A DNA stretch of 35,909 nucleotides from Candidatus Poribacteria bacterium (GTDB taxonomy: Bacteria; Poribacteria; WGA-4E; WGA-3G), in NCBI GenBank assembly GCA_022823085.1, contig JAJDXV010000061.1, positions 1-35,909 of the forward strand, given 5' to 3'. The position numbers were made by a program, and so were the translations under genes. The notes below the pieces were generated by a model, which was given only the letters and a program-made list of their open reading frames with translations, did not search any database and had not been told where the DNA came from. Positions 1 through 9,136 of this stretch are shown piece by piece. Within the stretch, counting starts at the first letter, position 1. Each line of letters opens with the position of its first letter.

Positions 1-291
1 GGGTGTGTAAAGTTTTTGGCAGCACTCCGTTATAAAGGGATTTTCCGCCGATCAATCCTTCGTCAACACATAGCACTCCGCTGGAGTGCAGGACGAATAC
101 TATTGATTTCTATAGACATATCACGCCTCTGGCGTGAAGAGGGCTTTATTTTTCAAGAGGTCTCTTTGCTCCAGCGGAGCAATATGTCTATAGAAAAAGA
201 GGTCCCCTTCTCTTGCACTCCAGCGGAGTGCTATGTCCACAAACCTATCCTGTCGAAAAAATGAATCCTGCGCCAAAAACTTTACACACCC
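1..291. repeat. Nested inverted-repeat, hairpin-rich element at the window start
   Basis: Bases 1-20 are the exact reverse complement of 272-291. Inside lie a 20-bp inverted pair (71-90 with 214-233) and a 15-bp pair (107-121 with 182-196). Four small hairpins share a 3-nt loop but have different stems: gcactcc/ggagtgc (73-89), cacgcc/ggcgtg (122-136), gctcc/ggagc (168-180) and gcactcc/ggagtgc again (215-231). Several are flanked by the words catag or ctatg. This looks like a cluster of REP-like units arranged as a large palindrome. No transposase is present. The right outer arm reads in frame into the methyltransferase (residues KLYTP), so the outer arm may be gene sequence duplicated in inverted orientation rather than a true transposon end. 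A palindromic contig-end artefact is also possible. Confidence 0.7.
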
Positions 292-543
292 AAAAATGAT
301 TGGGTGCTTGACCCGTTTGCCGGTTCGGGTACGACGTGTCAGGTCGCTCAAACGTTAATGCGGAATTCCGCCGGCATCGAAATTTTACCCGACTACTATC
401 AAGTGGCAAAGGAAAATATCAAACCGACACAATATCTGTTGTTTGAAGAGACACAAGATGAAATCCATTACACAACTCTATCCAAATGTTCAATTTTTCA
501 GAAGAAACCTACAGCATCAACGCGCACGCCGCTTCGCAGCTAA
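265..543 (+). pseudogene. 3' remnant of an N6-adenine/N4-cytosine DNA methyltransferase
   Basis: The reading frame open from 265 to the stop at 541-543 encodes QKLYTPKNDWVLDPFAGSGTT and then GIEILPDYYQVAKENI. The DPFAGSGTT box is motif I, the S-adenosylmethionine-binding loop, of the N6_N4_Mtase family. In the beta class of these enzymes motif I lies near the C terminus, which fits this being only the tail. The catalytic DPPY motif (motif IV) and the target-recognition part are missing: the frame is closed by TGA at 262-264, inside the hairpin element upstream. The gene is therefore either interrupted by that element or broken at the contig edge. The last 27 bp overlap the end of the convergent VWA gene. 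Whether it belonged to a restriction-modification system cannot be told. Confidence 0.75.
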
Positions 544-3246
544 TAACCGAGTCATTGACCCTTCTGTTGGCTGTGATGCGGTTGTGTCCTCTCTGACGCG
601 TTCGGTTACAGGTACAGTCTCCGCTGTTGTACCCACGATTCGCGTCTCCACAGGTTTTTTCCCGCGCAACCGTCTGAGCAACTCAGCGATGCGCCGATTC
701 GCTATGCTATAACGCCGGAGAATCATCTCTAATACAAAGAGCAGCGCCGCGGCAATTAACAACGCTTGCGCAAGTGAGACCCGTTTTTCGATCGCAACGC
801 CTGCCGGTGCTGCGATCTGCGTCGGTGTCGGCGCATAGATACCCGCGGTACCCGCAGCCAGCGTTTTCAGCAGATCGGTATTGACCTCAAATTCAGCATA
901 TTCTATCGGATAAGGAAGCGACAACACTTCAGTGCGCATCTGTTCATCGCCTTCACGTTGTGCGGTGACGATATAAGACCCACTGTCCTGTATCTGAAAA
1001 GTACCGCTGTAACGGGTTGATGTCACCTGTTGCATCTCAACGCGGCTGCGCGTCTCACCCGGACCGGCGACACGAACCTTATAGGACGCTTGCGACGGAT
1101 CCCGAGCATCAATACGTACCTCTACGACTCCCTGTTGAAGCGATAACACGAGATCGAAGTCCGCACCTGTGTCCCCCGCCGGTAGCGTCCAGTTAACAAC
1201 CTGCCCCCAAAATTTGCCAAAATTCTCCCACGGAACCCATTCTTTTCCCCACGCCGTAACGTCCGATGTCCATGCGACCGATTTTCCTAACCCGAAATTC
1301 CAACCCGCGAGAACCGGTTCATCTTTATGTGAACGGATGAAAACCTGGGCGCTCTCTTTTTCTGTTGTCGCTGTGTAACCGTCGAGCTGTGGTAGTGTGC
1401 CGAGACCTTCGACGATTGACGCACTTGGATCCGTGATAACAGGGCGGAACAGTTCTTGAACGATGTAACGCTGCGTTTCTCGCACGGCTTCCATCAACAC
1501 TGTCGGCAGGTCCTGTAGATTTTGAACAGCAACAAAATGTCCGTCGCTGGTCTCTGTCAGCTGCGTCAGAAGTTCTCTGTTCGCATCACCTATCGCAATC
1601 GCTGTGATGCTGATACGGGCGTCAGCAATCCGTTCTGCTAACTCCAGAAAATCGGATGCCGCGTCATTGGACTTACCATCCGACAAAAGAATAATGTGCT
1701 TCCGCTTCGCATCATCTGCTTTAAGTATCTCAGCGGCTGTGTCAATCGCCTCCAGCATCAACGTTGTGCCCCCCGTCGGTTTAAGTTTTTGAACGGCTTG
1801 AAGTAATACACTACGATCGGATGTAAGGCGAGAAATGTCGGACGCTACCTCACCCGCGCTGAAACTGATGATACCAGCAACGTCATCTTCTTCAAGGTTT
1901 TCGATGCCAGCACGGATCCCCGCAATCGCAAGATCAATTTTACGCCGTTGTCCACCGACATAATTCGCCATACTGCCGGACGTGTCTAATACAAAAAGGA
2001 TAGCAACGGTGTCTTTCTGTTCCCGCGGTGTCATCTCTACAGGGAGCACACGTTCCAACGCGGTACCGGTATAACCTCCCGGTCCGTATGCATGTTCACC
2101 ACCGATAACGACCAACCCGTGTCCGAGATCACGAACATATTTTTCGATGTTCCGCAACTGATCCGATGAAAGCATATCCGCGGAAACGTTACTCAGAATC
2201 AGGACATCGCTGCGTTGGAGTTCAATGAGTTCCGTCGGCATCTCCGTCGGAGGTCTAACTTCAACGTTAAAGCCGTTATCTTCAAGGACGGTTTTCAGGT
2301 TTTCAGCTTGCGTCAGATCAGATTCCAAATATAGGGCGTGCGGTTTACCCCGAACTTTCACAACACCATACCCCCGGTTATTCTCCGGGATTTCATCGGT
2401 CGGTTCGAGTCTCAACGCATATCTGTGGTTTCCGGCCTCTGAAATAGGCGGCACGGCTAAGGTCTTAACGTCTGCCCCGCTTGGTAATGTCCATTCAAAT
2501 TCATCAATCGGCGCGCCTTCATGATAGAGCGTGGCATTTAGTTTTGGGATGCTGCCATCGGTTTCAATGATTGCGTCTATCTCGAAACGTTGTCCTTTAC
2601 GGATCTCGGTAGGTGCATGCAGCCGCACAACCCGAACAGCATCCTTAAGCGTATCAAGCGGGATTGTTAATACTTCGACGTTGCTGGCTGAGAGTAACGG
2701 CAGGTAATCCTCAAAAGATATGCCGCCAGCGTTATGGATTCCGTCGCTAAACAACACAATTCGACGGTGGTAATCGTCTGGCAGCAGCGCGATGGCACGC
2801 TTAAGCGCAGTAATCACATCGGTACCGGCTCGCTGCAGCGTCTGCTCAGCAATCGTTTCCAGTACCGCCGCCAAAGATTGATCCTGTTTCTGACGAATCT
2901 CTGTGAGGACTGAGGTTTCCCTCGCGAAACCGAGGACACCGAATCTATCGGTAGGTTTCAGTTTAGCAACAGCAGCGTTTATCTGATTAAGTGCTTCTTC
3001 ATGTTGCAACGGAGAGACGCTTTCCGATGTATCTATGAGGAACACGACTGCAAGTCGCTGTTCCTTGTCTGTACGATGGAGATTTGCCAAAGCAAAGATT
3101 GCACACAGAAGCGCAGCACCTCTCAGGCAGAAGGTGACACTTTTTCGCCATTTCGTCGTACCGAGATGTGTCCGACGTTGTACGAGAATTAGCACCGGAA
3201 CAACAATAAGTAAGATTAAAAAGAGAGGCGTTTGAAAATCAAACAT
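517..3246 (-). CDS. Membrane-anchored protein with two von Willebrand factor A domains
   Basis: The protein has 909 aa starting at MFDFQTPLF; the frame stays open further upstream, but that part lies inside the MFS gene. The N terminus has two hydrophobic segments (about 6-23 and 38-54), as in BatA/VWA membrane proteins. VWA domain 1 begins near residue 66 with the MIDAS motif DTSES (D72), and VWA domain 2 near 414 with DTSGSM (D421). Between them a stretch around 303-403 ending in VVIGGEHAYGPGGY resembles the class I glutamine-amidotransferase-like fold found in similar large VWA proteins. A last membrane segment lies at about 849-867, followed by a basic tail. MIDAS sites bind a divalent metal and usually a protein ligand, so a periplasmic or surface adhesion or assembly role is likely; the partner is unknown. 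The ATG lies 2 nt past the stop of the MFS gene, so the two are probably co-transcribed and translationally coupled. Confidence 0.88.
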   Translation of the reverse strand: MFDFQTPLFLILLIVVPVLILVQRRTHLGTTKWRKSVTFCLRGAALLCAIFALANLHRTDKEQRLAVVFLIDTSESVSPLQHEEALNQINAAVAKLKPTDRFGVLGFARETSVLTEIRQKQDQSLAAVLETIAEQTLQRAGTDVITALKRAIALLPDDYHRRIVLFSDGIHNAGGISFEDYLPLLSASNVEVLTIPLDTLKDAVRVVRLHAPTEIRKGQRFEIDAIIETDGSIPKLNATLYHEGAPIDEFEWTLPSGADVKTLAVPPISEAGNHRYALRLEPTDEIPENNRGYGVVKVRGKPHALYLESDLTQAENLKTVLEDNGFNVEVRPPTEMPTELIELQRSDVLILSNVSADMLSSDQLRNIEKYVRDLGHGLVVIGGEHAYGPGGYTGTALERVLPVEMTPREQKDTVAILFVLDTSGSMANYVGGQRRKIDLAIAGIRAGIENLEEDDVAGIISFSAGEVASDISRLTSDRSVLLQAVQKLKPTGGTTLMLEAIDTAAEILKADDAKRKHIILLSDGKSNDAASDFLELAERIADARISITAIAIGDANRELLTQLTETSDGHFVAVQNLQDLPTVLMEAVRETQRYIVQELFRPVITDPSASIVEGLGTLPQLDGYTATTEKESAQVFIRSHKDEPVLAGWNFGLGKSVAWTSDVTAWGKEWVPWENFGKFWGQVVNWTLPAGDTGADFDLVLSLQQGVVEVRIDARDPSQASYKVRVAGPGETRSRVEMQQVTSTRYSGTFQIQDSGSYIVTAQREGDEQMRTEVLSLPYPIEYAEFEVNTDLLKTLAAGTAGIYAPTPTQIAAPAGVAIEKRVSLAQALLIAAALLFVLEMILRRYSIANRRIAELLRRLRGKKPVETRIVGTTAETVPVTERVREDTTASQPTEGSMTRLLAAKRRAR

Positions 3247-3248
3247 TA

Positions 3249-4511
3249 TTATTCGTTCGCAGTGCCTTGCGCTATTGCCTCCGCATCTGCTTGATACTTC
3301 TGTTCGTTGAACAACACAATAAAGGCGATCGCAGCGATAACCGTTATGACAATCGGCACCATAAAGATTTTCGCCCATGCATGTCCACCTGCTGGATCAG
3401 CGAAATACTCATGCACGCGACCGCTGACGATATGCCCGACGAGCATGCCGAACCCGTTCGTAACAAAAAGGAGCAGTGCTTGGGAACTCGCCCGAATATC
3501 TTGAGGACTCAATCGTTCCACAGCAATCATACCACCCACGAAAAAGAAAGAGTAGCAGATTCCGTGCAGTGTTTGTGCGCCGACGACTAACCATACCGGC
3601 TCTCCAATCGCGAAGATAGCGTATCGCACGGGCCACGCGAGGATACCGAGAAAAATAGTGAACCGCATACCAAACCGCCGCAGACACGGAAATAGGAGCA
3701 GCATAAGCACAACTTCAGCAACCTGTCCGAGGCTCATCGCTAAGTTAGCACTACTTCCTGCTAAGCCAACCCCGTGTTCTGCCTCCGTCAGAAAGAGGTA
3801 AGTCAAATTGTAATAAAAAGGCAGCTCAATCGCGACAACGAAAGAAATAATCAGAAGCACGGCGAAATTGCTATTTGAGATGAGGGAGAAGGCTTCAAGA
3901 AAGGCGTACGGATTTTTCGCCTCTTTGCTCGGTGGCGTATTCGGTAAGGTCAAGCAGTAGGCACCCATAATGAATGAAAGCACAGCACCGAAGAGGAGAC
4001 AGTCATCAACCTGTGGCAGTGTCGGTTCTCGCCCTTCCCAATATCGGAGATACCAGCTCAATACCCAATTGATCGCGATCCAACCGAGTGTCCCGAAGAC
4101 CCGAATATTCCCGAACTTATCGGATTGCCCCATGTGATGGAAAGCGATTGCGTTGGTCAGTGCGATCGTCGGCATATAGAGGACAGCGTGGAGGAAGATC
4201 GATGCCCACATCATCGGGAAAGAGGTCTGCTTCCACGCGATGAAGAGGCAGACACCACCGAGCAGGTGCGAGACCGCTGCGAACATCTGTGCCGGCATTA
4301 AACGATCCGCAACCCATCCCGCGATGATCGGTGAAATGATGGAGCCGATAGCCGTCGTGCCAAAGACATAACTAATCTGTGTGCCGCTGAATCCAAGATT
4401 TTGCATGTGTCCAGCGATAAGCACTGCCCATGCACCCCATATCGCGAATTGTAGGAACATCATTCCGGAAAGCCGTACAAAAATGCCAAAATCTGTTCGT
4501 CTCTGTTCCAT
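3249..4511 (-). CDS. MFS transporter of the nucleoside:H+ symporter (NupG-like) type
   Basis: This is a 420-aa very hydrophobic protein with about 12 predicted membrane helices, the usual length of the family. The start MMFLQFAIWGAWAVLIAGHM and the following LGFSGTQISYVFGTTAIGS closely resemble the Nuc_H_symport family, which includes NupG and XapB of E. coli. It sits in the inner membrane. Substrate assignment to nucleosides is by family resemblance only; many environmental members probably carry other small solutes. The start is well supported: on the minus strand an AGGAGG ribosome-binding site (4518-4523) lies 6 nt before the ATG at 4511. It is the first gene of a minus-strand pair with the double-VWA gene. 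Confidence 0.82.
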   Translation of the reverse strand: MEQRRTDFGIFVRLSGMMFLQFAIWGAWAVLIAGHMQNLGFSGTQISYVFGTTAIGSIISPIIAGWVADRLMPAQMFAAVSHLLGGVCLFIAWKQTSFPMMWASIFLHAVLYMPTIALTNAIAFHHMGQSDKFGNIRVFGTLGWIAINWVLSWYLRYWEGREPTLPQVDDCLLFGAVLSFIMGAYCLTLPNTPPSKEAKNPYAFLEAFSLISNSNFAVLLIISFVVAIELPFYYNLTYLFLTEAEHGVGLAGSSANLAMSLGQVAEVVLMLLLFPCLRRFGMRFTIFLGILAWPVRYAIFAIGEPVWLVVGAQTLHGICYSFFFVGGMIAVERLSPQDIRASSQALLLFVTNGFGMLVGHIVSGRVHEYFADPAGGHAWAKIFMVPIVITVIAAIAFIVLFNEQKYQADAEAIAQGTANE

Positions 4512-4691
4512 AGCATACCTCCTGTTTCGTGACGGATGCTCAGTTTACATCGCGTTTTCTTGGTTCTTCCGCAAATTGCAGAAACCTATGTTAGTTCAGT
4601 ATCCTATACTAACATATTAGCATAAGTCAAGGGAAAGTTGCGAAATTTAGTTTTTTCAGAAGTTGAACGATTCCATCGCCAACAGAAAAAA

Positions 4692-4720
4692 TTGCCAAGA
4701 AAACAAATTTGTGATATGCT
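4692..4720 (+). promoter_or_regulatory. Candidate sigma-70 promoter for the GH2 gene
   Basis: TTGCCA (4692-4697), a 17-bp spacer and TATGCT (4715-4720) precede the duplicated leader and the GH2 gene. The -35 box matches 5 of 6 consensus positions and the -10 box 4 of 6. The transcript would carry a leader of about 280 nt containing both leader copies. This is inferred from sequence only. Confidence 0.4.
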
Positions 4721-4736
4721 GTTGTAAATAGTCAAC

Positions 4737-5004
4737 TGGCTGACTAAATTGCCATAACTACAAAAACGTAGCTTGAAACGAAGTGGAAAGCGGTAAAACG
4801 GACACAACCCTAACACTTCAAACAATACAAATCGAACCGCAAGGAAAGTTAAAATAGAGATTGTCGTTTAGAAACAAACCCTTATGGCTAACCAAATTGC
4901 CATAACTACAAAAACGTAGCTTGAAACGAAGTGGAAAGCGGTAAAACGGACACAACCCTAACACTTCAAACAATACAAATCGAACCGCAAGGAAAGTTAA
5001 AATA
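4737..5004 (+). repeat. Duplicated 120-bp leader carrying a ribosome-binding site (two direct copies)
   Basis: Positions 4737-4856 and 4885-5004 are direct copies, offset by 148 bp, nearly identical (two differences seen, near the left edge) and separated by 28 bp. Each contains gaaacgaagtgga and ends in aaccgcaaggaaagttaaaata. In the second copy this runs straight into the ATG of the GH2 gene, with AAGGA as the Shine-Dalgarno element. In the first copy the ATG position is replaced by GAG, so it is a leader with no gene. The 4512-5004 gap otherwise holds the promoter region of the divergent MFS gene and no ORF that looks real. Confidence 0.85.
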
Positions 5005-7713
5005 ATGATAGGAAACAATACAGACATACCGCGCCCAGAGTACCCGCGCCCAGATTTTCAACGCGGGACATCAGAAGGCATTGACTGGATCTGCCTCAAC
5101 GGTACCTGGGAATTCACATTCGATCCTGAAGACATCGGCGAACAGCATCAGTGGTTCACACCCGAAAAAACTGCCGATTCACCGTGGACGCTACAGATAC
5201 AGGTACCCTATCCTTGGGAAAGCCTTGCGGCATGGGGAGATGAAGATCAAGCCAACAACGAAAACTACTTGAGTACAAACGCCTACCTCAACCCGGAAGA
5301 GGTCACTTGTGGCGGTTTAGACCGTGAAGGCAACTACCGCGGCGAACCCAGACACACAATCGGCTGGTATCGTAGAACCGTATCTATCCCCGAAAATTGG
5401 GGAGACAGACGCGTTATTCTGAAGTTCGGCGCTGTTGACTGGGAAGCAACAGTCTGGGTAAACGGCAAACAGATCGGCAAACACGAAAGCGGATACCTGC
5501 CGTTTGAATTAGACATCACAGACGCACTTACACCGGGAGAGCAGACGACTATCGTCGTTCGCGCTTACGACGCACAGGATCACGGCGAACAACTTGCCGG
5601 CAAACAGATCGGCTGGTATGTCCGTACAAGTGGTATCTGGCAGACAGTCTACCTCGAACCGAGAAACACAACACATATCGCGCAGTGCCATATCACACCC
5701 GACATTGATAACGCTTCCGCTACGTTTACTGTTCAAATAGATGGAGATATAGAAAACAGGGGCGCAATCCTGCGATGGGCTTGCGATGAACTTAGTGGGT
5801 CAGTTCCGGTCTCCACCAGTGAGACGCAGTGGACAGTCAACATTCCACCTGAACAACTCCGTCTCTGGGATGTCGATACGCCAAATCTCTACGATGTCAC
5901 GCTTGAACTCGTGGCAGAAGATACAGTTATTGACAGGATTTTCACCTACTTTGGGATGCGGAAAGTTTCGATTGAAAAAGCGTCCGGTGGAGACTATCAG
6001 TATATCTACCTTAACAACCGTCCTGTCTACCTGCTCGGTGCCCTCAATCAGTCGTTCAACCCAGAAGGTGTGTATACGTTCTTAACAGACGAAGCGATTC
6101 GTCGAGATGTCGAACGCGCGAAAGAATTCGGCTTCAACTTCCTCCGCCTCCATATCAAAGTCGATGAACCTCGCCTCTACTATTGGGCGGACAAGTTAGG
6201 GTTGCTCTTCATGTGCGACATCCCAAACTTCGGCACCTACACAGAAACAGCAAAAGTACGTTTTGAGCAGACACTTCGTGGCAACATTGCGCGCGATTAC
6301 AACCATCCATCAATTATCTCTTGGTGTAACTTCAATGAAACGTGGGGACTCGGTGGTAACGAGTACAAGGAGATGACGGATCGACAGGAATGGGTACGCG
6401 AGATGTATCACCTCGCGAAATCCTTAGATACAACCCGATTAATTGAAGACAACTCACCCTGCCTTTATGACCACGTGGAAACGGACATCAATTCGTGGCA
6501 CTTCTATATCAATGACTACGACCGCGCAAAAGAACATATCGCGAATGTTGTCGCAGAGACGTCCCCTGGCTCAGGTTTCAATTATGCCGGCGACAACGTG
6601 CAAAGCGACGCACCCCTGATTAACAGCGAATACGGTGGTATCTCTGCGGGGGCAGGTGATAAAGATGTTTCATGGTGTTTCAAATATCTAACGAACGAAC
6701 TCCGACTCCATCCAAAAATCTGTGGCTACATCTACACCGAGTTACAGGACATCGAGTGGGAACATAACGGGTTCATGAACTACGATAGATCAGTGAAAGC
6801 GTTCGGATACGACTATCTCGATATCAATACACTTGACTTCATCGCTATTGATTATCCACCCGGAACAACAGTCGCACCGGGGGAGAAGATAAAAGCGGAC
6901 ATTTACGCCAGCCACTTCTCACACAAGACCATCACGAGAGCAACCCTCCACTGGCAACTCGATACAATGTCAGCGACTGGAGAGGTTAAACGCGCGAATG
7001 TCTCTGGTAGTGTTGATATTCCATTCCCACAATATCAGGTAGAACACGTCCACCAACTCGCACTGCAAATCCCTGATATTCACCCCGCTGTCGGCACGCT
7101 CCATGTCTGGGTAACGGATGAAACAGGAACCGTTGTCGCTCGTAATTTTATTAACTTTGAACATTTCTTAGCACCGCCACAACCGGTTGAATCGGACGGT
7201 TCAGGAACGATACGCCTCAACTACGCGCCTGAAAACATATCCAGCACCTCGTGGGGCGAACCGACAACCAGTGATCACCTTTTCTCTGCTGTTGGGAGCG
7301 GTTCTGTTGAATACGAGATTCCGTTACCAGAAGGTCTCAGCACAACAGATGTCGCAGAGATGGCACTTGTTTTTGAAGCCTCCAGTTCTTACGGTGGTGC
7401 CCGTCAGACGGAACCGGCGCAACACCCATCCGACGTAACAATTTCCATCAACGGTGTTGAAATCGAAACCGTTCGGATTCTTGACTGTCCTGCAGATACA
7501 CGGGGCGCCCTCTCTTATATCAACGGACACCCCGGCATCTACGGCTATCTTCATAAGGTCAAGGTAGACCCATCAAACGTTCTGAACACACGGACATTAA
7601 CAATCCGTTATGAAGTGAAAGCGGATGCTGAAGCGAAAGGCGGGTTCGCCCTCTACGGCGCACGCATCGGTAGATACCCGACTGGACCGCATCTGCTCAT
7701 TCGCCGGAAATAG
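5005..7713 (+). CDS. Glycoside hydrolase family 2 (beta-galactosidase/beta-glucuronidase type)
   Basis: The 902-aa protein has the GH2 layout: an N-terminal sugar-binding jelly roll (about 25-220), an Ig-like domain (about 225-325), a TIM barrel (about 330-620) and an extra beta-rich C-terminal region (about 625-902) that may bind carbohydrate. The acid/base glutamate is E445 in NFNETWG and the nucleophile is E542 in NSEYGG; both are intact, so the enzyme should be active with retention of configuration. There is no signal peptide, so it probably acts in the cytoplasm on imported oligosaccharides or glycosides. The exact sugar (galactose, glucuronate, mannose) cannot be read from sequence alone. 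The start is set by the AAGGA site in the duplicated leader just upstream. Confidence 0.88.
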   Translation: MIGNNTDIPRPEYPRPDFQRGTSEGIDWICLNGTWEFTFDPEDIGEQHQWFTPEKTADSPWTLQIQVPYPWESLAAWGDEDQANNENYLSTNAYLNPEEVTCGGLDREGNYRGEPRHTIGWYRRTVSIPENWGDRRVILKFGAVDWEATVWVNGKQIGKHESGYLPFELDITDALTPGEQTTIVVRAYDAQDHGEQLAGKQIGWYVRTSGIWQTVYLEPRNTTHIAQCHITPDIDNASATFTVQIDGDIENRGAILRWACDELSGSVPVSTSETQWTVNIPPEQLRLWDVDTPNLYDVTLELVAEDTVIDRIFTYFGMRKVSIEKASGGDYQYIYLNNRPVYLLGALNQSFNPEGVYTFLTDEAIRRDVERAKEFGFNFLRLHIKVDEPRLYYWADKLGLLFMCDIPNFGTYTETAKVRFEQTLRGNIARDYNHPSIISWCNFNETWGLGGNEYKEMTDRQEWVREMYHLAKSLDTTRLIEDNSPCLYDHVETDINSWHFYINDYDRAKEHIANVVAETSPGSGFNYAGDNVQSDAPLINSEYGGISAGAGDKDVSWCFKYLTNELRLHPKICGYIYTELQDIEWEHNGFMNYDRSVKAFGYDYLDINTLDFIAIDYPPGTTVAPGEKIKADIYASHFSHKTITRATLHWQLDTMSATGEVKRANVSGSVDIPFPQYQVEHVHQLALQIPDIHPAVGTLHVWVTDETGTVVARNFINFEHFLAPPQPVESDGSGTIRLNYAPENISSTSWGEPTTSDHLFSAVGSGSVEYEIPLPEGLSTTDVAEMALVFEASSSYGGARQTEPAQHPSDVTISINGVEIETVRILDCPADTRGALSYINGHPGIYGYLHKVKVDPSNVLNTRTLTIRYEVKADAEAKGGFALYGARIGRYPTGPHLLIRRK

Positions 7714-7777
7714 TTATCGGTCATCGGTTTTTATGGTAAATTATAAAAATATATTGACATCTACCAATAACCCAATT

Positions 7778-7824
7778 CCCCCCTGATAAGGGCGGTGTTT
7801 TTGCTGGGGCGTTTCTTAGGGGGG
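7778..7824. repeat. Small inverted repeat downstream of the GH2 gene
   Basis: The words cccccct (7778-7784) and aggggggt (7818-7825) can pair across a 33-nt loop that contains gataagggcggtg. Such C-run/G-run pairs recur as dispersed repeats in many genomes. It may help end GH2 transcription, but no clear T-tract follows, so it is not called a terminator. Confidence 0.35.
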
Positions 7825-7858
7825 TTTGTACTCGCAGATAAAGAGGTTTCTGATAACC

Positions 7859-8046
7859 ATAACCGTTTTTGAGCAAAAACACCTAACCCAACCGCAAGGA
7901 AAGTTAAAACATTGTGTTTATGTTCTGCTTTCCATTACATGACAGGCATACCTGAATATAGTCCGTAATGTAATGGAGGACGGATAGACGGAAATAACCG
8001 TTTTTTAGCAGAAACACCTAACCCAACCGCAAGGAAAATTTAAAAT
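7859..8046 (+). repeat. Second duplicated leader with ribosome-binding site, plus a 10-bp inverted repeat between the copies
   Basis: A 52-53-bp block occurs at about 7859-7910 and again at 7994-8046, offset by 135 bp, with a few base changes. Both contain cacctaacccaaccgcaagga and an A/T tail. The second copy ends exactly at the ATG of the dehydrogenase gene; the first ends at an ATTG with no gene. Between them tccattacat (7931-7940) and atgtaatgga (7968-7977) form a perfect inverted repeat. The 3' part (aaccgcaaggaaa) is the same as in the GH2 leader, but the upstream parts differ. Nothing else is recognisable in 7714-8046 apart from the small C/G repeat at 7778. Confidence 0.82.
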
Positions 8047-9126
8047 ATGGCAAGTCCTGAATTTGTATTTACACGGCATCCGAACTTAGAAGTGTCTTGG
8101 CCCTTCGTGCACGAACAGATGGTGCAACGATTAGAAGAACTCGGTATAACCCTTGTTCTCAACACCAGCAGCCGAGACCCGATTCACGAACAGGTCGATC
8201 TCAGCGAAACTGTCGGCATCTCACACTTCGGTGGCAACCTAACCGAAGCGTGCATCGCAGCAGCCCCAAAACTGAAAGTGCTCGGCGCAATGACCGATAA
8301 TTCTGGACACGGGATTCCGTATAAGATACTCCAAGAACGTGGCATCCCTGTTATTGAATCGACGCGCGCTTGGTCGCAATCTGTGGCGGAGTGTGCCTTC
8401 GGTCTCGCGCTGTCTTCACTCCGCCGGACAGCACAATGGCACTTGAAGATGGCAAACGGTGAGAAACTTTGGGATTGGGAGAACCCAATATGGGGAAACA
8501 ATAAACTTCCGGTCGCCCACCAATTCTGTGACGATCCGGACTTCGTGAACGGCGACCTCGGTACGAAACGGATAGGTGTCATCGGGCTCGGTCAGATCGG
8601 CGGAAAAATCGCAAAATGGTGCCGAGTTTTCGGCGCAACCGTAACAGGCTATGATCCGTTTGTTCCAGATGCACTCCTTCAGGAATGGGACGTGCAGCGT
8701 GTTGATATGGATACGCTCGCTGACAGTTCTGATATTGTATTCGTCGCAGTTCCGCCGACACCATCGGCGCGGCATCTGTTGAATCGAGAACGGATTTACC
8801 ATCTGCGGAAAGGGGGTTTGGTTGTCATTATCACGCGCGCGCACGCCGTTGATATGGAAGCGTTACGTGAACGGATCGTGAACGATGAACTCGCAGGCGC
8901 ATTCGATGTCTACGATAGCGAACCGGTACACGTTGATGACGAATTACGGAATCGCGATAATGTCGTCCACACACCGCATATCGCCGGCAGAACGAAAGAC
9001 GCGAACCTACGCGTGGCAGATATGACAATAGACGATTTTGAACGCGTTCTCAAGGGTGAAGCACCCATTGGCGCGTTGACACCGAAAGCAGTTGAAGTAC
9101 GTACCTCACCGAATCCAATCCAATAA
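8047..9126 (+). CDS. D-isomer-specific 2-hydroxyacid dehydrogenase family protein
   Basis: The 359-aa protein is an NAD(P)-dependent oxidoreductase of the D-2-hydroxyacid dehydrogenase superfamily, which interconverts 2-keto acids and D-2-hydroxy acids (glyoxylate reductase, phosphoglycerate dehydrogenase and relatives). The dinucleotide-binding loop is G180-L-G-Q-I-G185. The catalytic trio is visible: R264 (ITRAHAVD), E292 (DVYDSEP) and H311 (TPHIAG). No ACT or other regulatory domain follows, so it is not a long-form SerA. The substrate is unknown. It sits directly upstream of hisC with a 10-nt gap, so the two are likely co-transcribed, though no pathway obviously links them. The start is fixed by the CGCAAGGAAAA site of the duplicated leader. 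Confidence 0.87.
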   Translation: MASPEFVFTRHPNLEVSWPFVHEQMVQRLEELGITLVLNTSSRDPIHEQVDLSETVGISHFGGNLTEACIAAAPKLKVLGAMTDNSGHGIPYKILQERGIPVIESTRAWSQSVAECAFGLALSSLRRTAQWHLKMANGEKLWDWENPIWGNNKLPVAHQFCDDPDFVNGDLGTKRIGVIGLGQIGGKIAKWCRVFGATVTGYDPFVPDALLQEWDVQRVDMDTLADSSDIVFVAVPPTPSARHLLNRERIYHLRKGGLVVIITRAHAVDMEALRERIVNDELAGAFDVYDSEPVHVDDELRNRDNVVHTPHIAGRTKDANLRVADMTIDDFERVLKGEAPIGALTPKAVEVRTSPNPIQ

Positions 9127-9136
9127 CTACTAAAAA

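Noticed and set aside
4604..5027. Two minus-strand ORFs sharing a repeated peptide (FEVLGLCPFYRF...)
   Set aside because: The shared peptide is just the reverse reading of the duplicated DNA leader; there is no ribosome-binding site or known homology.
7754..7759. TTGACA as a promoter for the dehydrogenase-hisC pair
   Set aside because: No acceptable -10 box lies 16-18 bp downstream; the position falls in a C-run.
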